A stretch of 64,000 nt of DNA from Motilibacter rhizosphaerae (GTDB lineage Bacteria; Actinomycetota; Actinomycetes; Motilibacterales; Motilibacteraceae): positions 124,001-188,000 of the forward strand of contig NZ_SGXD01000003.1 of NCBI RefSeq assembly GCF_004216915.1. Reading direction: 5' to 3'. The position numbers were made by a program, and so were the translations under genes. Of the stretch, positions 52,101 through 61,037 are shown one piece after another. How positions within the stretch are numbered: the stretch's first letter is position 1; each line of letters begins with the position of its first letter. Under the pieces are notes generated by a model. The model was not told where the DNA came from. It saw only the letters and a program-made list of their open reading frames with translations, and made no database searches.

Positions 52101-53960
52101 CGCACGCTCGGCCCGCTGAGCACGGCGGAGGCGGTGGAGCGCGGGGCGCAGCCGGACTGGCTCGTCGAGCTCGAGGGGCGGCGGCGGGTGCTCCGCACGC
52201 GCATCGCGGGCGAGGAGCAGTGGGCGCCGGTCGAGGACGCCGGCCGCCTGCGCGACGCGCTCGGCGCCCCCCTGCCCGTCGGCGTCCCGGAGGCGTTCCT
52301 CGAGCTGGCCGCCGACCCGCTCGGTGACCTCGTCTCCCGCTACGCGCGCACCCACGGCCCGTTCACCGCGCTGGACGTCGCCGCCCGCTTCGGCATCGGC
52401 GTCGCCGTGGCCACCGACGCGCTGCGCCGCCTCGCCGCGGCGCAGCGGGTGGCGGAGGGCGAGTTCCGCCCTGGCGCGGCCGGTACCGAGTGGTGCGACG
52501 CCGGCGTCCTGCGCACCCTGCGCCGCCGCTCGCTCGCCGCCCTGCGCAAGGAGGTCGAGCCCGTCGCCCCGCGCGCGCTGGCCCGCTTCCTGCCGGCCTG
52601 GCACTCCATCGGCAGTCCCGAGCGCGGGCTCGACGGGGTCCTGCGCGCCGCCGCCCAGCTCAGCGGAGCCGCGCTGCCCGCGACCGCGCTGGAGTCGCTC
52701 GTCCTCCCGCTGCGCGTCGCGGGCTACGACCCCGGTCACCTCGACGAGCTCTGCGCGAGCGGCGAGGTGCTCTGGGCGGGCGCAGGTGCGCTGCCCGGGG
52801 GCGACGGCTGGGTCGGCCTCCACCTCGCCGACGGGGCCGCGCTCACGCTGCCGCTGCCGGTGGAGGAGGCGGTCTCCACCCCGGTCCACGCCGCCCTGCT
52901 CGACGCGCTCGGGCGCGGCGGGGGCTGGTTCTTCCGCCAGCTGTCCGACGCGGTCGCGGGCGCCCTCGACGAGCCCGTGCTCGAGACGGTCCTCGGCGCG
53001 GCGCTCTGGGACCTCGTCTGGGGCGGCTGGGCCACCAACGACACGCTCGCGCCGCTGCGCGCCGTCCTCGGCGACCGGGCGTCGACCAGGCGGACGAGCG
53101 GGCGCCCCGCCCGGCCGGGACGCCCCTCGGTGCGCAGCATGCGCACGCTCGGCACCGCCGCGCGCAGCGCCCCCGCCACGCTGGGGGGGCGCTGGTCGCT
53201 GCTGCCCGAGCGGGAGACCGACGCGACCCTCCGGGCCACCGCCGCCGCCGAGCTGCTCCTCGAACGGCACGGCGTCGTCACCCGCGGCGCCGTCGGCGCC
53301 GAGCACCTGCCCGGCGGCTTCGCCGGCGTCTACTCGGTCCTGCGCGCGTTCGAGGAGCACGGCCGGGTGCGCCGGGGCTACTTCGTCGAGGGCCTCGGCG
53401 CCGCGCAGTTCGCCCTGCCCGGCGCGGTCGACCGGATGCGCGCCCTCCAGCAGGCCGCGGAGCGGGACGACGCCGCCCGCGGCTGGGAGGACCCCGCCGT
53501 CGAGCGGCTCACCGTCCCGGACTGGGCGTCGGGCGGACTGCGCCCCGGACGCCCGACGAGCGGGCGGGCGGCCGGCGGCGACGCGCTGGTCCTCGCCGCG
53601 ACGGACCCCGCCAACGCGTACGGCGCTGCGCTGCCGTGGCCGGAGCGCCCGGGCGAGACCGCGGGGGGGCACAAGCCGGGGCGCAAGGCGGGCGCGGTCG
53701 TCGTGCTGGTCGACGGCGAGCTCGTGGCCTACGTCGAGCGGGGCGGGCGCTCGCTGCTGACCTGGACCGAGGACCCCGCGCAGCTCCAGCCCGCGGCGGA
53801 CGCCCTCGCCCTCGCCGTGCGCGACGGCGCGCTCGGCCGGCTGACGATCGAGCGGGCCGACGGCAGCGCCGTCCTCGGAGGCGCCCCCGCGCCCGTCAGC
53901 GAGGCGCTCACCGCGGCGGGCTTCCTCGTCACGCCGCGCGGGCTGCGGATGCGGGGGTGA
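49113..53960 (+). CDS. lhr: ATP-dependent helicase Lhr
   Basis: 1615 residues, the length of the long Lhr family. An Ala/Pro/Thr-rich N-terminal ~55 residues precede superfamily-2 motifs: A-P-T-G-S-G-K-T near 91-98, V-D-E-V-H (DEVH), S-A-T, and Q-R-V-G-R-A-G-H near 452-459. The large C-terminal part covers the Lhr-specific winged-helix and beta-barrel domains. Lhr is a 3'-5' single-strand translocase linked to DNA-damage tolerance. GTG 49113 with CATGCT six bases upstream suggests a leaderless message; GTG 49080 is an alternative. Four bases separate it from the glycosylase gene. Confidence 0.94.
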   Translation: MPRRHATPTPSDPDAATAGTALTDPAPTAPTPTSPAGDAPAPGTDVLDRFSPATRAWFTGAFAAPTEAQRGAWEAVSTGRDALVVAPTGSGKTLAAFLWSLDRLAAAPPPDDAKQRCRVLYVSPLKALAVDVERNLRAPLTGIRQSAARLGLAVPDVAVGVRSGDTPADERRAFARRPPDILITTPESLFLVLTSQARESLRGVETVIVDEVHAVAGTKRGAHLALSLERLDALLERPAQRIGLSATVRPAEEVARFLSGSRSAVVVRPPSSKQFDLSVVVPVEDMAEPGASPSASAPQPGEPFGSAAGSERRASIWPHVEERIVDLVAAHRSTLVFANSRRLAERLTARLNEIAWERAQGEQLAPSGEQQPAAVMAQAGASRGVPAGAEIARAHHGSVSREQRALTEEALKAGLLPAVVATSSLELGIDMGAVDLVIQVESPPSVASGLQRVGRAGHQVGAVSRGVVFPKYRGDLLQTAVVTERMREGAIESLTVPRNPLDVLAQQVVAMVAMEPWDVDDLLELVRRAAPFAELPRSAYDAVLDMLAGRYPSDEFAELRPRIVWDRTTGELTGRPGAQRLAVTSGGTIPDRGLFGVFLASGEGASRRVGELDEEMVYESRVGDVFTLGSSSWRIEDITHDRVLVSPAPGVPGKLPFWHGDSLGRPLELGRALGAFVRELGRLDPAAAAERVTRAGLDEWATSNLLAYLDEQRAATGVVPDDRTIVVERFRDELGDWRVCVHSPFGAQVHAPWALALSARLRERTGLDVQVMHADDGIVLRLPDVDVLPGDAEDPAAGAAAGAEAAVLDPEEVEPQVTGEVGASALFAARFRECAARALLLPRRDPRRRTPLWAQRQRSAQLLSVASSYGSFPIVLETVRECLQDVFDVPGLVELMRQVAAREVRVVEVETPTPSPFARSLVFGYVAQYLYEGDSPLAERRAQALALDPALLAELLGQAELRELLEPDVVAQLDRELQWLTDERRVRDLEGTSDLLRTLGPLSTAEAVERGAQPDWLVELEGRRRVLRTRIAGEEQWAPVEDAGRLRDALGAPLPVGVPEAFLELAADPLGDLVSRYARTHGPFTALDVAARFGIGVAVATDALRRLAAAQRVAEGEFRPGAAGTEWCDAGVLRTLRRRSLAALRKEVEPVAPRALARFLPAWHSIGSPERGLDGVLRAAAQLSGAALPATALESLVLPLRVAGYDPGHLDELCASGEVLWAGAGALPGGDGWVGLHLADGAALTLPLPVEEAVSTPVHAALLDALGRGGGWFFRQLSDAVAGALDEPVLETVLGAALWDLVWGGWATNDTLAPLRAVLGDRASTRRTSGRPARPGRPSVRSMRTLGTAARSAPATLGGRWSLLPERETDATLRATAAAELLLERHGVVTRGAVGAEHLPGGFAGVYSVLRAFEEHGRVRRGYFVEGLGAAQFALPGAVDRMRALQQAAERDDAARGWEDPAVERLTVPDWASGGLRPGRPTSGRAAGGDALVLAATDPANAYGAALPWPERPGETAGGHKPGRKAGAVVVLVDGELVAYVERGGRSLLTWTEDPAQLQPAADALALAVRDGALGRLTIERADGSAVLGGAPAPVSEALTAAGFLVTPRGLRMRG

Positions 53961-53963
53961 GCC

Positions 53964-54833
53964 GTGCCCGAGGGTGACACGGTCTGGCTCGCCGGACGAC
54001 GGCTGGACGCGGCCCTGCGCGGCCAGGTGCTGACGCGGACCGACTTCCGCGTGCCGCAGCACGCGACCGCCGACCTCAGCGGCCGCCGGGTGCTGGAGGT
54101 CGCGTCCCGCGGCAAGCACCTGCTGTTCCGCATCGAGGGCGGGACGACGCTGCACACCCACTTCCGCATGGACGGCAGCTGGCACCTCTACCGACCGGGG
54201 CGGCGCTGGGGCGGCGGGCCCGACTTCCAGGTCCGGGTCGTGCTGCAGACCGCGCCGTGGACGGCGGTCGGCTACCGCCTGCCCGTCGTCGAGCTGCTGC
54301 CCACCGCCGACGAGGACGAGGCGGTGGGGCACCTCGGGCCCGACCTGCTCGCCGACGACTGGGGCGAGCCCATGGTCGCCGAGGCGGTGCGCCGGCTCTC
54401 CGCCGCGCCCGCCACCAGCATCGGCGAGGCGCTGCTCGACCAGCGCAACGTGGCGGGCATGGGCACCGTCTACCGCGCGGAGGTGCTGTTCCTCGAGGGG
54501 CTGCACCCGCGGCTGCCGGTGGGCAGCGTGCCCGACCTCGCCAAGCCCGTGCGCCGCGGCCACGCGCTGCTCCACCGCAACCGCAACCGCCCGGAGCAGT
54601 CGACGACGGGGAGCCTCGAGCGCGGGGCCGACCACTGGGTCTACGGCCGGGGCGGGAAGCCCTGCCGCGTGTGCGGGACCCGCATCGAGGTCGAGGAGTA
54701 CGGTCCGCTCACCCAGGAGCGGCTGAGCTACTGGTGCCCGACCTGCCAGGCGCTGCCCGGCGCAGCACCGCCGGCGCAGGACCCGGGCGTCCCCCGAGAG
54801 GGGGGCGTGGGAGCAGAGCGCCCCTCCCCGTAA
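53964..54833 (+). CDS. nei2: Endonuclease VIII-like DNA glycosylase/AP lyase
   Basis: 289 residues. The N-terminal Pro2-Glu3 active site of the Fpg/Nei family (M-P-E-G-D-T) is intact, with conserved lysine in the G-K-H-L-L-F strand. An H2TH segment, I-G-E-A-L-L-D-Q-R-N-V-A-G-M-G-T-V-Y, and a C-terminal zinc finger C-R-V-C...C-P-T-C follow. It removes oxidised pyrimidines and cleaves the abasic site. lhr-nei2 adjacency is typical of actinobacteria. The last ~25 residues are a Pro/Gly-rich extension. Confidence 0.94.
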   Translation: MPEGDTVWLAGRRLDAALRGQVLTRTDFRVPQHATADLSGRRVLEVASRGKHLLFRIEGGTTLHTHFRMDGSWHLYRPGRRWGGGPDFQVRVVLQTAPWTAVGYRLPVVELLPTADEDEAVGHLGPDLLADDWGEPMVAEAVRRLSAAPATSIGEALLDQRNVAGMGTVYRAEVLFLEGLHPRLPVGSVPDLAKPVRRGHALLHRNRNRPEQSTTGSLERGADHWVYGRGGKPCRVCGTRIEVEEYGPLTQERLSYWCPTCQALPGAAPPAQDPGVPREGGVGAERPSP

Positions 54834-54844
54834 CACGCGCCCGG

Positions 54845-54850
54845 TAGCCT
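54845..54850 (+). promoter_or_regulatory. Candidate -10 box for the beta-helix gene
   Basis: TAGCCT sits seven bases before GTG 54858 with no ribosome site, again the leaderless layout. Confidence 0.5.
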
Positions 54851-54857
54851 CTGGCGC

Positions 54858-56330
54858 GTGGAGGGCAGAGGGCACCGCGTCGCGGGCGCGGTGCTCGCGA
54901 CCGTCGTCACGAGCGCGGCCGTCGTCACCAGCGGGTTCGTCACCCTGCACTCCTCCGCCTCGCCGCGGGTGCCTTCGCCGTTCGGGACGCGCCGCCCCGG
55001 AGCACCGTCGCCGGGTGCGCGGCCCGTCGCCGCGCCGGCGACCACGCCCGACGCCGCCGAGACGAGCGCACCGGCCGAGAGCACGAGCCCGTCCCCTGCG
55101 CCGGTCGTCAAGGGCGCCGTGCCGATCGCCGAGCTGCAGGGCGCCGCCGTCGGCACCTCGGTGACCGTGGCCGCGCCGACCGGCGCGTCCGCCGTGCGGT
55201 GGATCATCGACGGGCGCTTCAAGGAGAAGGACACCGCAGCGCCGTACGCCGTGCGCCTGGCGCTCGGCCCGGGCCGGCACCGGCTCGAGGCGCGGATGCT
55301 GCGGGACGGCGTCCGCTCCTCGGTGCGCGTGCGCTTCCACGTCACGGGGACGGCGCCGCGCCGTACGCCCGTCCCGAGCGCGCCCGCGGTCCGGCCCGTC
55401 GGGCCCGACCCGACGAAGCGGCTGCCGACGCTCCCCGCGCCGCTGCAGACGATCGACGTCTCCGACTCCGACGGGCTCTCGGTCGCGCTCGCCGAGGCCC
55501 AGCCGGGCGACCGCATCCACCTGGCGGACGGCACCTACACGTCGGACCAGTTCGAGGCCGCGGCCTCAGGCACCGCCGCGCGGCCGGTCGTCCTCGAGGG
55601 CTCACCGCAGGCCGTGCTCACCACCGGGGACACCGAGCACGGCGGCTACGCCCTGCACGTCACCGGCAGCTTCTGGCGCCTCGTCGGCTTCAGCGTGCGC
55701 AACGCGAAGAAGGGCATCGTTCTCGACGGCTCGGTCGGCACCGTGCTCGACTCGCTCGACGTCGGCATGATCGGCGAGGAGGGCGTGCACTTCCGCTCCG
55801 GCTCCAGCCTCAATGCCATCGTGCGCTCGACGGTCCACGACACCGGGCTCTTCCAGGCGCGCTACGGCGAGGGCGTCTACGTCGGCACGGCCCACTCCAA
55901 CTGGGCCGACGTGACCGGCGGCCAGCCGGACCGTACGGACCACGTCCTCATCGCCGACGACACCATCTCCGACGCGGCGGCGGAGGGCATCGACGTCAAG
56001 GAGGGCACGACCGGCGGGGTCATCCGCGGCGTGCGCTTCACCAGGGACGGCACCAGCGGGCAGAACAGCGCCGACTCCTGGGTCGACGTCAAGGGCAACG
56101 GCTGGACCGTCACCGGCAACTCCGGCAGCACCACGCTGCTCGACGCCTTCCAGGTGCACCAGGTGGTCGACGGCTGGGGGCGCGGCAACGCCTTCCGGGC
56201 GAACCGCGTCACCGGCGGCGTGCCCGGCTGGACCGTCGGGATCTACCCGCCGAAGGCCGGGAGCGGCAACCGCGTCGCCTGCGACGACCGCGGCGGCCGC
56301 AAGGGCGTATCGAACGTCTCCTGCGGCTAG
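54858..56330 (+). CDS. Secreted right-handed beta-helix protein
   Basis: 490 residues. A signal peptide (about 1-35) is followed by a Pro/Ala/Ser-rich linker, then an Ig-like or Big-type module (about 80-165, V-R-W-I-I-D-G-R-F). The C-terminal ~290 residues form a parallel beta-helix with the opening L-S-V-A-L-A-E-A-Q-P-G-D-R-I-H-L-A-D-G-T-Y and repeated short strands. Such proteins include polysaccharide lyases and nitrous-oxide-type copper chaperone-like carbohydrate-binding proteins; the catalytic residues could not be located, so the substrate is open. A strong hairpin follows. Confidence 0.8.
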   Translation: MEGRGHRVAGAVLATVVTSAAVVTSGFVTLHSSASPRVPSPFGTRRPGAPSPGARPVAAPATTPDAAETSAPAESTSPSPAPVVKGAVPIAELQGAAVGTSVTVAAPTGASAVRWIIDGRFKEKDTAAPYAVRLALGPGRHRLEARMLRDGVRSSVRVRFHVTGTAPRRTPVPSAPAVRPVGPDPTKRLPTLPAPLQTIDVSDSDGLSVALAEAQPGDRIHLADGTYTSDQFEAAASGTAARPVVLEGSPQAVLTTGDTEHGGYALHVTGSFWRLVGFSVRNAKKGIVLDGSVGTVLDSLDVGMIGEEGVHFRSGSSLNAIVRSTVHDTGLFQARYGEGVYVGTAHSNWADVTGGQPDRTDHVLIADDTISDAAAEGIDVKEGTTGGVIRGVRFTRDGTSGQNSADSWVDVKGNGWTVTGNSGSTTLLDAFQVHQVVDGWGRGNAFRANRVTGGVPGWTVGIYPPKAGSGNRVACDDRGGRKGVSNVSCG

Positions 56331-56337
56331 ACGCAGC

Positions 56338-56368
56338 AGCGCCCGGCCCCTCAAGGGGACCGGGCGCT
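56338..56368. terminator. Hairpin terminator between convergent genes
   Basis: AGCGCCCGG-CCCC, a TCAA loop and GGGG-A-CCGGGCGCT give a long stem with one bulged A, just beyond the beta-helix stop and facing the clgR stop. Confidence 0.8.
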
Positions 56369-56384
56369 GGACGCGTGCGAGGGG

Positions 56385-56741
56385 CTAGGCGGCGACGTCG
56401 ACCGGGACGCGGGCAGGCCCGTCGGTCTCGCCCGCGGGGGCGAGCAGCGGGACGCCGGGCTGGCGGACGGCCTCGCGCAGGGCCGCGTCGCGCAGGGCGG
56501 ACTCCGCCTCGGCCACGACGAGCCCGTCGGACACCTCGCGCAGCACCTCGGACATCGGGACGTCGAGCGCCGCGCAGATCGAGGCGATGAGCTCGGAGGA
56601 GGCTTCCTTCTGCCCTCGCTCGACCTCGGAGAGGTAGCCGAGGGACACCCGGGCGGCGGCCGAGACCTCGCGCAACGTGCGGCCCTGCCGCTGGCGCTGG
56701 GTGCGCAGCACGTCCCCGAGCAGGCGACGCAAGAGAACCAT
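56385..56741 (-). CDS. clgR: ClgR-type XRE family transcriptional regulator
   Basis: 118 residues from ATG 56741, with AAGGGAG upstream; the earlier in-frame starts are poorly spaced. The N-terminal [22 protein letters not shown] and helix-turn-helix [20 protein letters not shown] match ClgR, which controls clp protease and other genes in actinobacteria and is itself degraded by Clp (C-terminal Ala-Ala end is present). Lying 3' of cinA is its standard position. Confidence 0.93.
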   Translation of the reverse strand: MVLLRRLLGDVLRTQRQRQGRTLREVSAAARVSLGYLSEVERGQKEASSELIASICAALDVPMSEVLREVSDGLVVAEAESALRDAALREAVRQPGVPLLAPAGETDGPARVPVDVAA

Positions 56742-56862
56742 CGCGGTGCTCCCTTCTGGGACGGTGGAGACCACCGTACCCGCCTCTGCTCGTCACGCGT
56801 CGGCGGGGACCGTAGCGTTCGCTAGCAGACGATTCCGGTGGCTGTCGTGTGCAACAGTGTAA

Positions 56863-58071
56863 TCACTGTATCGCTTCCCGCAGCAGGACGAGGGCCGTGA
56901 CGACGGCGGTCGTCCGGACCCGGTCGCGGTCCCCGCGCAGCTGCACCGAGCGCACCCGCACCTCCCCCTCGCGCGCAGCGGCGACGTGCACCTCGCCGAC
57001 GGGCCGGCCGTCCTGCGGCTCGGGCCCCGCGACGCCGGTCGTGGCGACGCCCCAGGTCGCGCCGGTCCGCAGGCGCACCCCCTCCGCCATCTGCCGGGCC
57101 ACGTCGGGGTCCACGGCGCCGCGCTCGGCGAGCAGTCCGGCGTCCACGCCCAGGAGACCCGCCTTGAGCTCGGTCGCGTAGGACACGACGCCGGCCCGCA
57201 GCACGGCCGAGGCGCCGGGCACGGCGACGAGCGCGGCGGTGACGAGCCCGCCCGTGAGCGACTCGGCGACGGCGAGGGTCTCCCCGGCACCGCGCAGGAC
57301 AGCGAGCACCGAGGCCGGCAGCGGCTCGTCGAGCACGAGGGCGGCGGGCAGCGCGGCCCGCAGCTGCGTACGCGCCCGCGCGGCGAGGGGTGCCACCACC
57401 TCGGGTAATCCGGTCAGCCGCACCTCGGTGCTGCCGCCACCGGCGAGGTAGCCGAGCCGTACGCCGTCCGGCAGCGCCGCCTCGAGCGGACCGAGCGCAT
57501 CACCGACGGCGGCCTCGTCGGCGAGGGGGAGCCACAGGCTGGTGGTGGTGCGCTCCCCGCCCGCGAGCCCCGGGAGCACGGAGGCGGCGGCGATGGCCCG
57601 CACCTCGGCGGGGACGCCCGGCAGCGCGACGACCTGCGCACCACCCACGCGGAGGCGGAGCCCGGGCGCGGTGCCGGCCGGGTTGGCGAGCACCTCCGCG
57701 CCCTCCACGACGTCGGCCATCGCGAGCGCACCGGCAGGCGGCTCGGCAGCGCGCTTGGCGTAGCGGTCGCGCAGCGCCTGCTCGAGCCGGGGGTCCCGGA
57801 CCACGGGCCGCCCGGCCACCCGGGCGAGCGCCTCCCGCGTGAGGTCGTCGGAGGTGCCCCCGAGACCGCCGGTGACGAGGACGAGGGGGACGCGGGCGCA
57901 CGCAGCGGCCACCGCGTCGGCGACGGCGTCGAGCTCGTCGGGCACGGTCGCGACGCGGACGAGCCGCCAGCCGGCCTCGGCGAGCCGGGCACCGAGCCAG
58001 CCGGAGTTGGTGTCGGTGACCCGACCGGAGAGCAGCTCGTCCCCGACGCAGACCACCTCAGCGCTGGGCAC
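56863..58071 (-). CDS. cinA: CinA family (nicotinamide-nucleotide amidohydrolase/ADP-ribose pyrophosphatase)
   Basis: 402 residues: an N-terminal MoaB/MogA-like COG1058 domain (V-G-D-E-L-L-S-G-R, T-G-G-L-G-G-T-S-D-D) and a C-terminal CinA PncC domain (L-A-V-A-E-S-L-T-G-G-L, G-V-A-T-T-G-V-A-G-P). It recycles nicotinamide mononucleotide and cleaves ADP-ribose in the NAD cycle. It starts 14 bases inside the pgsA 3' end. Confidence 0.93.
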   Translation of the reverse strand: MPSAEVVCVGDELLSGRVTDTNSGWLGARLAEAGWRLVRVATVPDELDAVADAVAAACARVPLVLVTGGLGGTSDDLTREALARVAGRPVVRDPRLEQALRDRYAKRAAEPPAGALAMADVVEGAEVLANPAGTAPGLRLRVGGAQVVALPGVPAEVRAIAAASVLPGLAGGERTTTSLWLPLADEAAVGDALGPLEAALPDGVRLGYLAGGGSTEVRLTGLPEVVAPLAARARTQLRAALPAALVLDEPLPASVLAVLRGAGETLAVAESLTGGLVTAALVAVPGASAVLRAGVVSYATELKAGLLGVDAGLLAERGAVDPDVARQMAEGVRLRTGATWGVATTGVAGPEPQDGRPVGEVHVAAAREGEVRVRSVQLRGDRDRVRTTAVVTALVLLREAIQ

Positions 58072-58660
58072 GCGCCTCCCGCCGGAGCCGCAGCGCCCGG
58101 GCGACGTAGTCGCCGCCCGTGGCGAGCGTGATGACGAGGGCGGGGACCATAACCGCCCACGGGAGCACCGCGAGGACGCCGGGGTGGGGCAGGACGAACA
58201 GGCCGATGGCGACGTCCTGCAGCAGCGTCTTCACCTTCCCGCCGCGGCTGGCGGGGATGACGCCGTGCCGAATGACCCACAGCCGCAGGCCCGTCACGCC
58301 GAACTCGCGCACGAGGACGACGACCGTGAGCCACCAGGGCAGGTCCCCCAGCGCCGACAGCGTGACGAGCGCGGCACCGGTCAGCGCCTTGTCGGCGATG
58401 GGGTCGACGAGCTTGCCGAACTCCGTCACCGACCCGCGACGCCGGGCGAGGTCGCCGTCGACGACGTCGGTGACGCAGGCCAGGGCGAACACCGCCCAGG
58501 CCGCGATGCGGTACGCGTCGCTGGTGCCGGAGCGCTGCACGAGCAGCACGACGAAGACGGGGACGAGCAGCAGCCGCAGCACCGTCAGGGTGTTGGGGAT
58601 GTTGAGCGTGCCCGGGGGCTCGGTGGCTCCCCCGGTCCCCGAGGACGCCACTCCGGTCAC
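58058..58660 (-). CDS. pgsA: CDP-diacylglycerol-glycerol-3-phosphate 3-phosphatidyltransferase
   Basis: 200 residues from GTG 58660, overlapping the rimO stop by four bases. CDP-alcohol phosphotransferase motif D-V-V-D-G-D-L-A-R, then eight residues, G-K-L-V-D-P-I-A-D, is complete. About five membrane helices. It makes phosphatidylglycerol phosphate, the first committed step to phosphatidylglycerol and cardiolipin. Confidence 0.93.
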   Translation of the reverse strand: MTGVASSGTGGATEPPGTLNIPNTLTVLRLLLVPVFVVLLVQRSGTSDAYRIAAWAVFALACVTDVVDGDLARRRGSVTEFGKLVDPIADKALTGAALVTLSALGDLPWWLTVVVLVREFGVTGLRLWVIRHGVIPASRGGKVKTLLQDVAIGLFVLPHPGVLAVLPWAVMVPALVITLATGGDYVARALRLRREARAQR

Positions 58661-60114
58661 GCGCCGACCTGCCCGGTGGGGGCGGGCAGCGGCTCGGCGA
58701 CGAGGTCGACGCCCTCCGCGGCGACGACGCGGGCGCGGACGAGGCTGCCGACGGGCGCGGGGGCCAGCAGGGCCGTGACCCCGTCGACCTCGGGCGCCTG
58801 GTGGCCGGCCGGCCCGACCCAGCGGCCGTCCTCCTCGCGCTCGACGAGCACCTCGACGGTCTCGCCGATGCGGTCCTCGGCGCGCTGGGCGACGAGCTCC
58901 TCGACGAGCCGGGAGAGGTGCTCGTGGCGGGCGGCGATCTCGTGCTCGGGGAGCTTGCCCTCGAGCGTCGCGCCCTCGGTCCCCTCCTCGTCGCTGTAGG
59001 CGAACACCCCCATGGCGTCGAGCCGCGCGGACTCGAGGAAGCGCTGCAGCTCCGCGACGTCCTCCTCGGTCTCGCCGGGGAAGCCGACGATGAAGCTGGA
59101 CCGGGCGCCGGCGAGCGGGACCCGCGTGCGCACCTGCTCGAGCAGCTCGAGGAAGCGCTCGGTGTCGCCGAAGCGGCGCATGCGGCGCAGCACCGGGCCC
59201 GACGCGTGCTGGAAGGAGAGGTCGAAGTACGGCGCGATCCCGGGCGTACCGGCCATGACGTCGAGCAGCCCGGGGCGCACCTCGGCGGGCTGGAGGTAGG
59301 ACACGCGCACGCGGAGCAGGCCGTCGACCGCGGCGAGCTCGGGCAGCAGGCCCTCCAGCGCGCGGATGTCGCCGAGGTCCTTGCCGTAGGAGGAGGAGTT
59401 CTCGCTCACCAGGACGACCTCGCGCACGCCCTGCTCGGCGAGCCAGCGGGCTTCCGCGAGCACGTCGGCCGGCGGGCGCGACACGTACGCCCCGCGGAAG
59501 CTCGGGATCGCGCAGAACGCGCAGCGCCGGTCGCAGCCGGAGGCCAGCTTGAGCGGGGCGACGGGCCCCTCCCCCAGCCGCCGGCGCAGGACCAGCGGGC
59601 CCGAGGCCGGGGCGACCCCCTCTGGCAGGTCCGCCACGCCGTGGCCCGGCGTCGCGACCGCCGCCGCCTGGCGCGCCACGGGCGAGAGCGGCAGCAGCGC
59701 CCGGCGGTCGCGCGGCACGTGGGACGTGTGCGACCCGCCGGCGAGGATCGTCTGCAGGCGGGCGGAGACGTCGGCGTAGTCGTCGAAGCCGAGGACCGCG
59801 TCCGCCTCGGGCAGCGCCCCGGCGAGCTCGGCGCCGTAGCGCTCGGCCATGCAGCCGACCGCGACGACGGCCTGGGTGCGGCCGGAGCCCTTGAGCTCGG
59901 CCGCCTCGATGAGCGCGTCGACCGAGTCCTTCTTCGCCGACTCGACGAACCCGCAGGTGTTGACCACCGCGACGTCGGCGTCGGCCGCGTCGTCCACGAG
60001 CTGCCAGCCGTCGGCGGCCAAGCGCCCGGCGAGCTCCTCCGAGTCGACCTCGTTGCGCGCGCAGCCCAGGGTCACGAGGGCGACGGTGCGGGGGGCGGCT
60101 GCAGCGGAGGACAC
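58657..60114 (-). CDS. rimO: Ribosomal protein S12 methylthiotransferase
   Basis: 485 residues. MiaB-like architecture: N-terminal cysteines in L-G-C-A-R-N, N-T-C-G-F-V and G-C-M-A-E, radical-SAM C-D-R-R-C-A-F-C, and a C-terminal TRAM domain. It methylthiolates the conserved Asp of ribosomal protein S12. The L-G-C-A-R-N and N-T-C-G-F motifs distinguish it from MiaB at 43018. It is in the rodZ-like/rimO/pgsA/cinA run. Confidence 0.96.
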   Translation of the reverse strand: MSSAAAAPRTVALVTLGCARNEVDSEELAGRLAADGWQLVDDAADADVAVVNTCGFVESAKKDSVDALIEAAELKGSGRTQAVVAVGCMAERYGAELAGALPEADAVLGFDDYADVSARLQTILAGGSHTSHVPRDRRALLPLSPVARQAAAVATPGHGVADLPEGVAPASGPLVLRRRLGEGPVAPLKLASGCDRRCAFCAIPSFRGAYVSRPPADVLAEARWLAEQGVREVVLVSENSSSYGKDLGDIRALEGLLPELAAVDGLLRVRVSYLQPAEVRPGLLDVMAGTPGIAPYFDLSFQHASGPVLRRMRRFGDTERFLELLEQVRTRVPLAGARSSFIVGFPGETEEDVAELQRFLESARLDAMGVFAYSDEEGTEGATLEGKLPEHEIAARHEHLSRLVEELVAQRAEDRIGETVEVLVEREEDGRWVGPAGHQAPEVDGVTALLAPAPVGSLVRARVVAAEGVDLVAEPLPAPTGQVGA

Positions 60115-60172
60115 GAGTCACCAGGGTAGGGCGTCGCGCCCGCGGCGGGGCGCGGGCAGCGGCACGAACGGG

Positions 60173-60937
60173 CTAGGCGGGGTCCTGCGGGCCGAAGCTG
60201 ACGTTGGCGACCTGGCCCTTGGCCCCGGGCGCGCCGACCTGCTTGCCGTTGACCGTGAGGGCGACCGCTCCGGCGTTGCCGATGACGAGGCGCACGCCCT
60301 TGCGGTCGGTGAACTGCTTGCTGCCGCCCTTGGCGACCATCCCCTCGAACAGCGTCGCCCCCGCCGCGGTGGTCGCGCGCAGCCAGCTCGCCCCGCCGCT
60401 CGCGGCGACGATGACGCTCACCCCGCTGCGCGGCGCCTGGGCGACCGGCGCGGGCGTGGCCGTGCGGCGGGCCGAGGGCCGCGGCGCGCTCGACGCCGAG
60501 CTGGTCGCGACGGCCGGCGTCGAGGTCAGCGGGGCCGCGGCCGGCGAGCCCCCGCCGCTGCCGCCGCGCAGCACGACGCCCACGGTGTAGACGAGCACGA
60601 CGACGAGCGAGGCGGCGAGCACGGCCGACCAGTTCAGCGACCAGCGCCGCCGGTCGAGGCCGCCGACGAGGTCGATCTTCTCGCTGGGGAGCAGGGCGGG
60701 CTCGGGGCGCGCCACCTCGCGGTCGTAGGACGCCACGAGCGCGTCGCCGTCGGTGCCGACGATGCGCGCGAGCGTGCGCAGGTGCCCCCGGGCGTACGCG
60801 TCGCCCCCGCACAGCGAGAAGTCGTCGCGCTCGACGGCGGCGAGCACGCTGCGCCGGATGCGGCTCTTGTCCGCGACCTCCTCGAGGGAGAGCCCGGCCG
60901 CCTGGCGCGCCGCGGCGAGGTCGCTGCCGACCGTCAC
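60173..60937 (-). CDS. RodZ-like helix-turn-helix membrane protein
   Basis: 254 residues from GTG 60937, with GGGGAGGCCCA upstream. A cytoplasmic HTH_25 domain occupies about 1-70 (L-E-E-V-A-D-K-S-R-I-R-R). One membrane helix (about 102-123) and an Ala/Ser/Pro linker follow, then a periplasmic DUF4115 beta domain (about 175-250). This is RodZ architecture; in actinobacteria it is a cell-shape and division-associated protein without MreB dependence necessarily. It lies between ftsK and rimO. Confidence 0.85.
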   Translation of the reverse strand: MTVGSDLAAARQAAGLSLEEVADKSRIRRSVLAAVERDDFSLCGGDAYARGHLRTLARIVGTDGDALVASYDREVARPEPALLPSEKIDLVGGLDRRRWSLNWSAVLAASLVVVLVYTVGVVLRGGSGGGSPAAAPLTSTPAVATSSASSAPRPSARRTATPAPVAQAPRSGVSVIVAASGGASWLRATTAAGATLFEGMVAKGGSKQFTDRKGVRLVIGNAGAVALTVNGKQVGAPGAKGQVANVSFGPQDPA

Positions 60938-61037
60938 TGGGCCTCCCCCGAGCTGATCGTGGTCACGTCACAAACCGGGCGAACGAGCCCTGCGAGGAGT
61001 CTACGGAACGATCGGCCGCACGCCGCACGGCCCGTGC

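Noticed and set aside
48534-55520. A ~2330-codon minus-strand open frame
   Set aside because: Antisense to lhr, nei2 and neighbours, with repetitive charged composition and no domain.
56742-56862. ClgR operator upstream of clgR (TTCGCT with partial inverted AGACGA)
   Set aside because: The match to the ClgR consensus was too poor to call.
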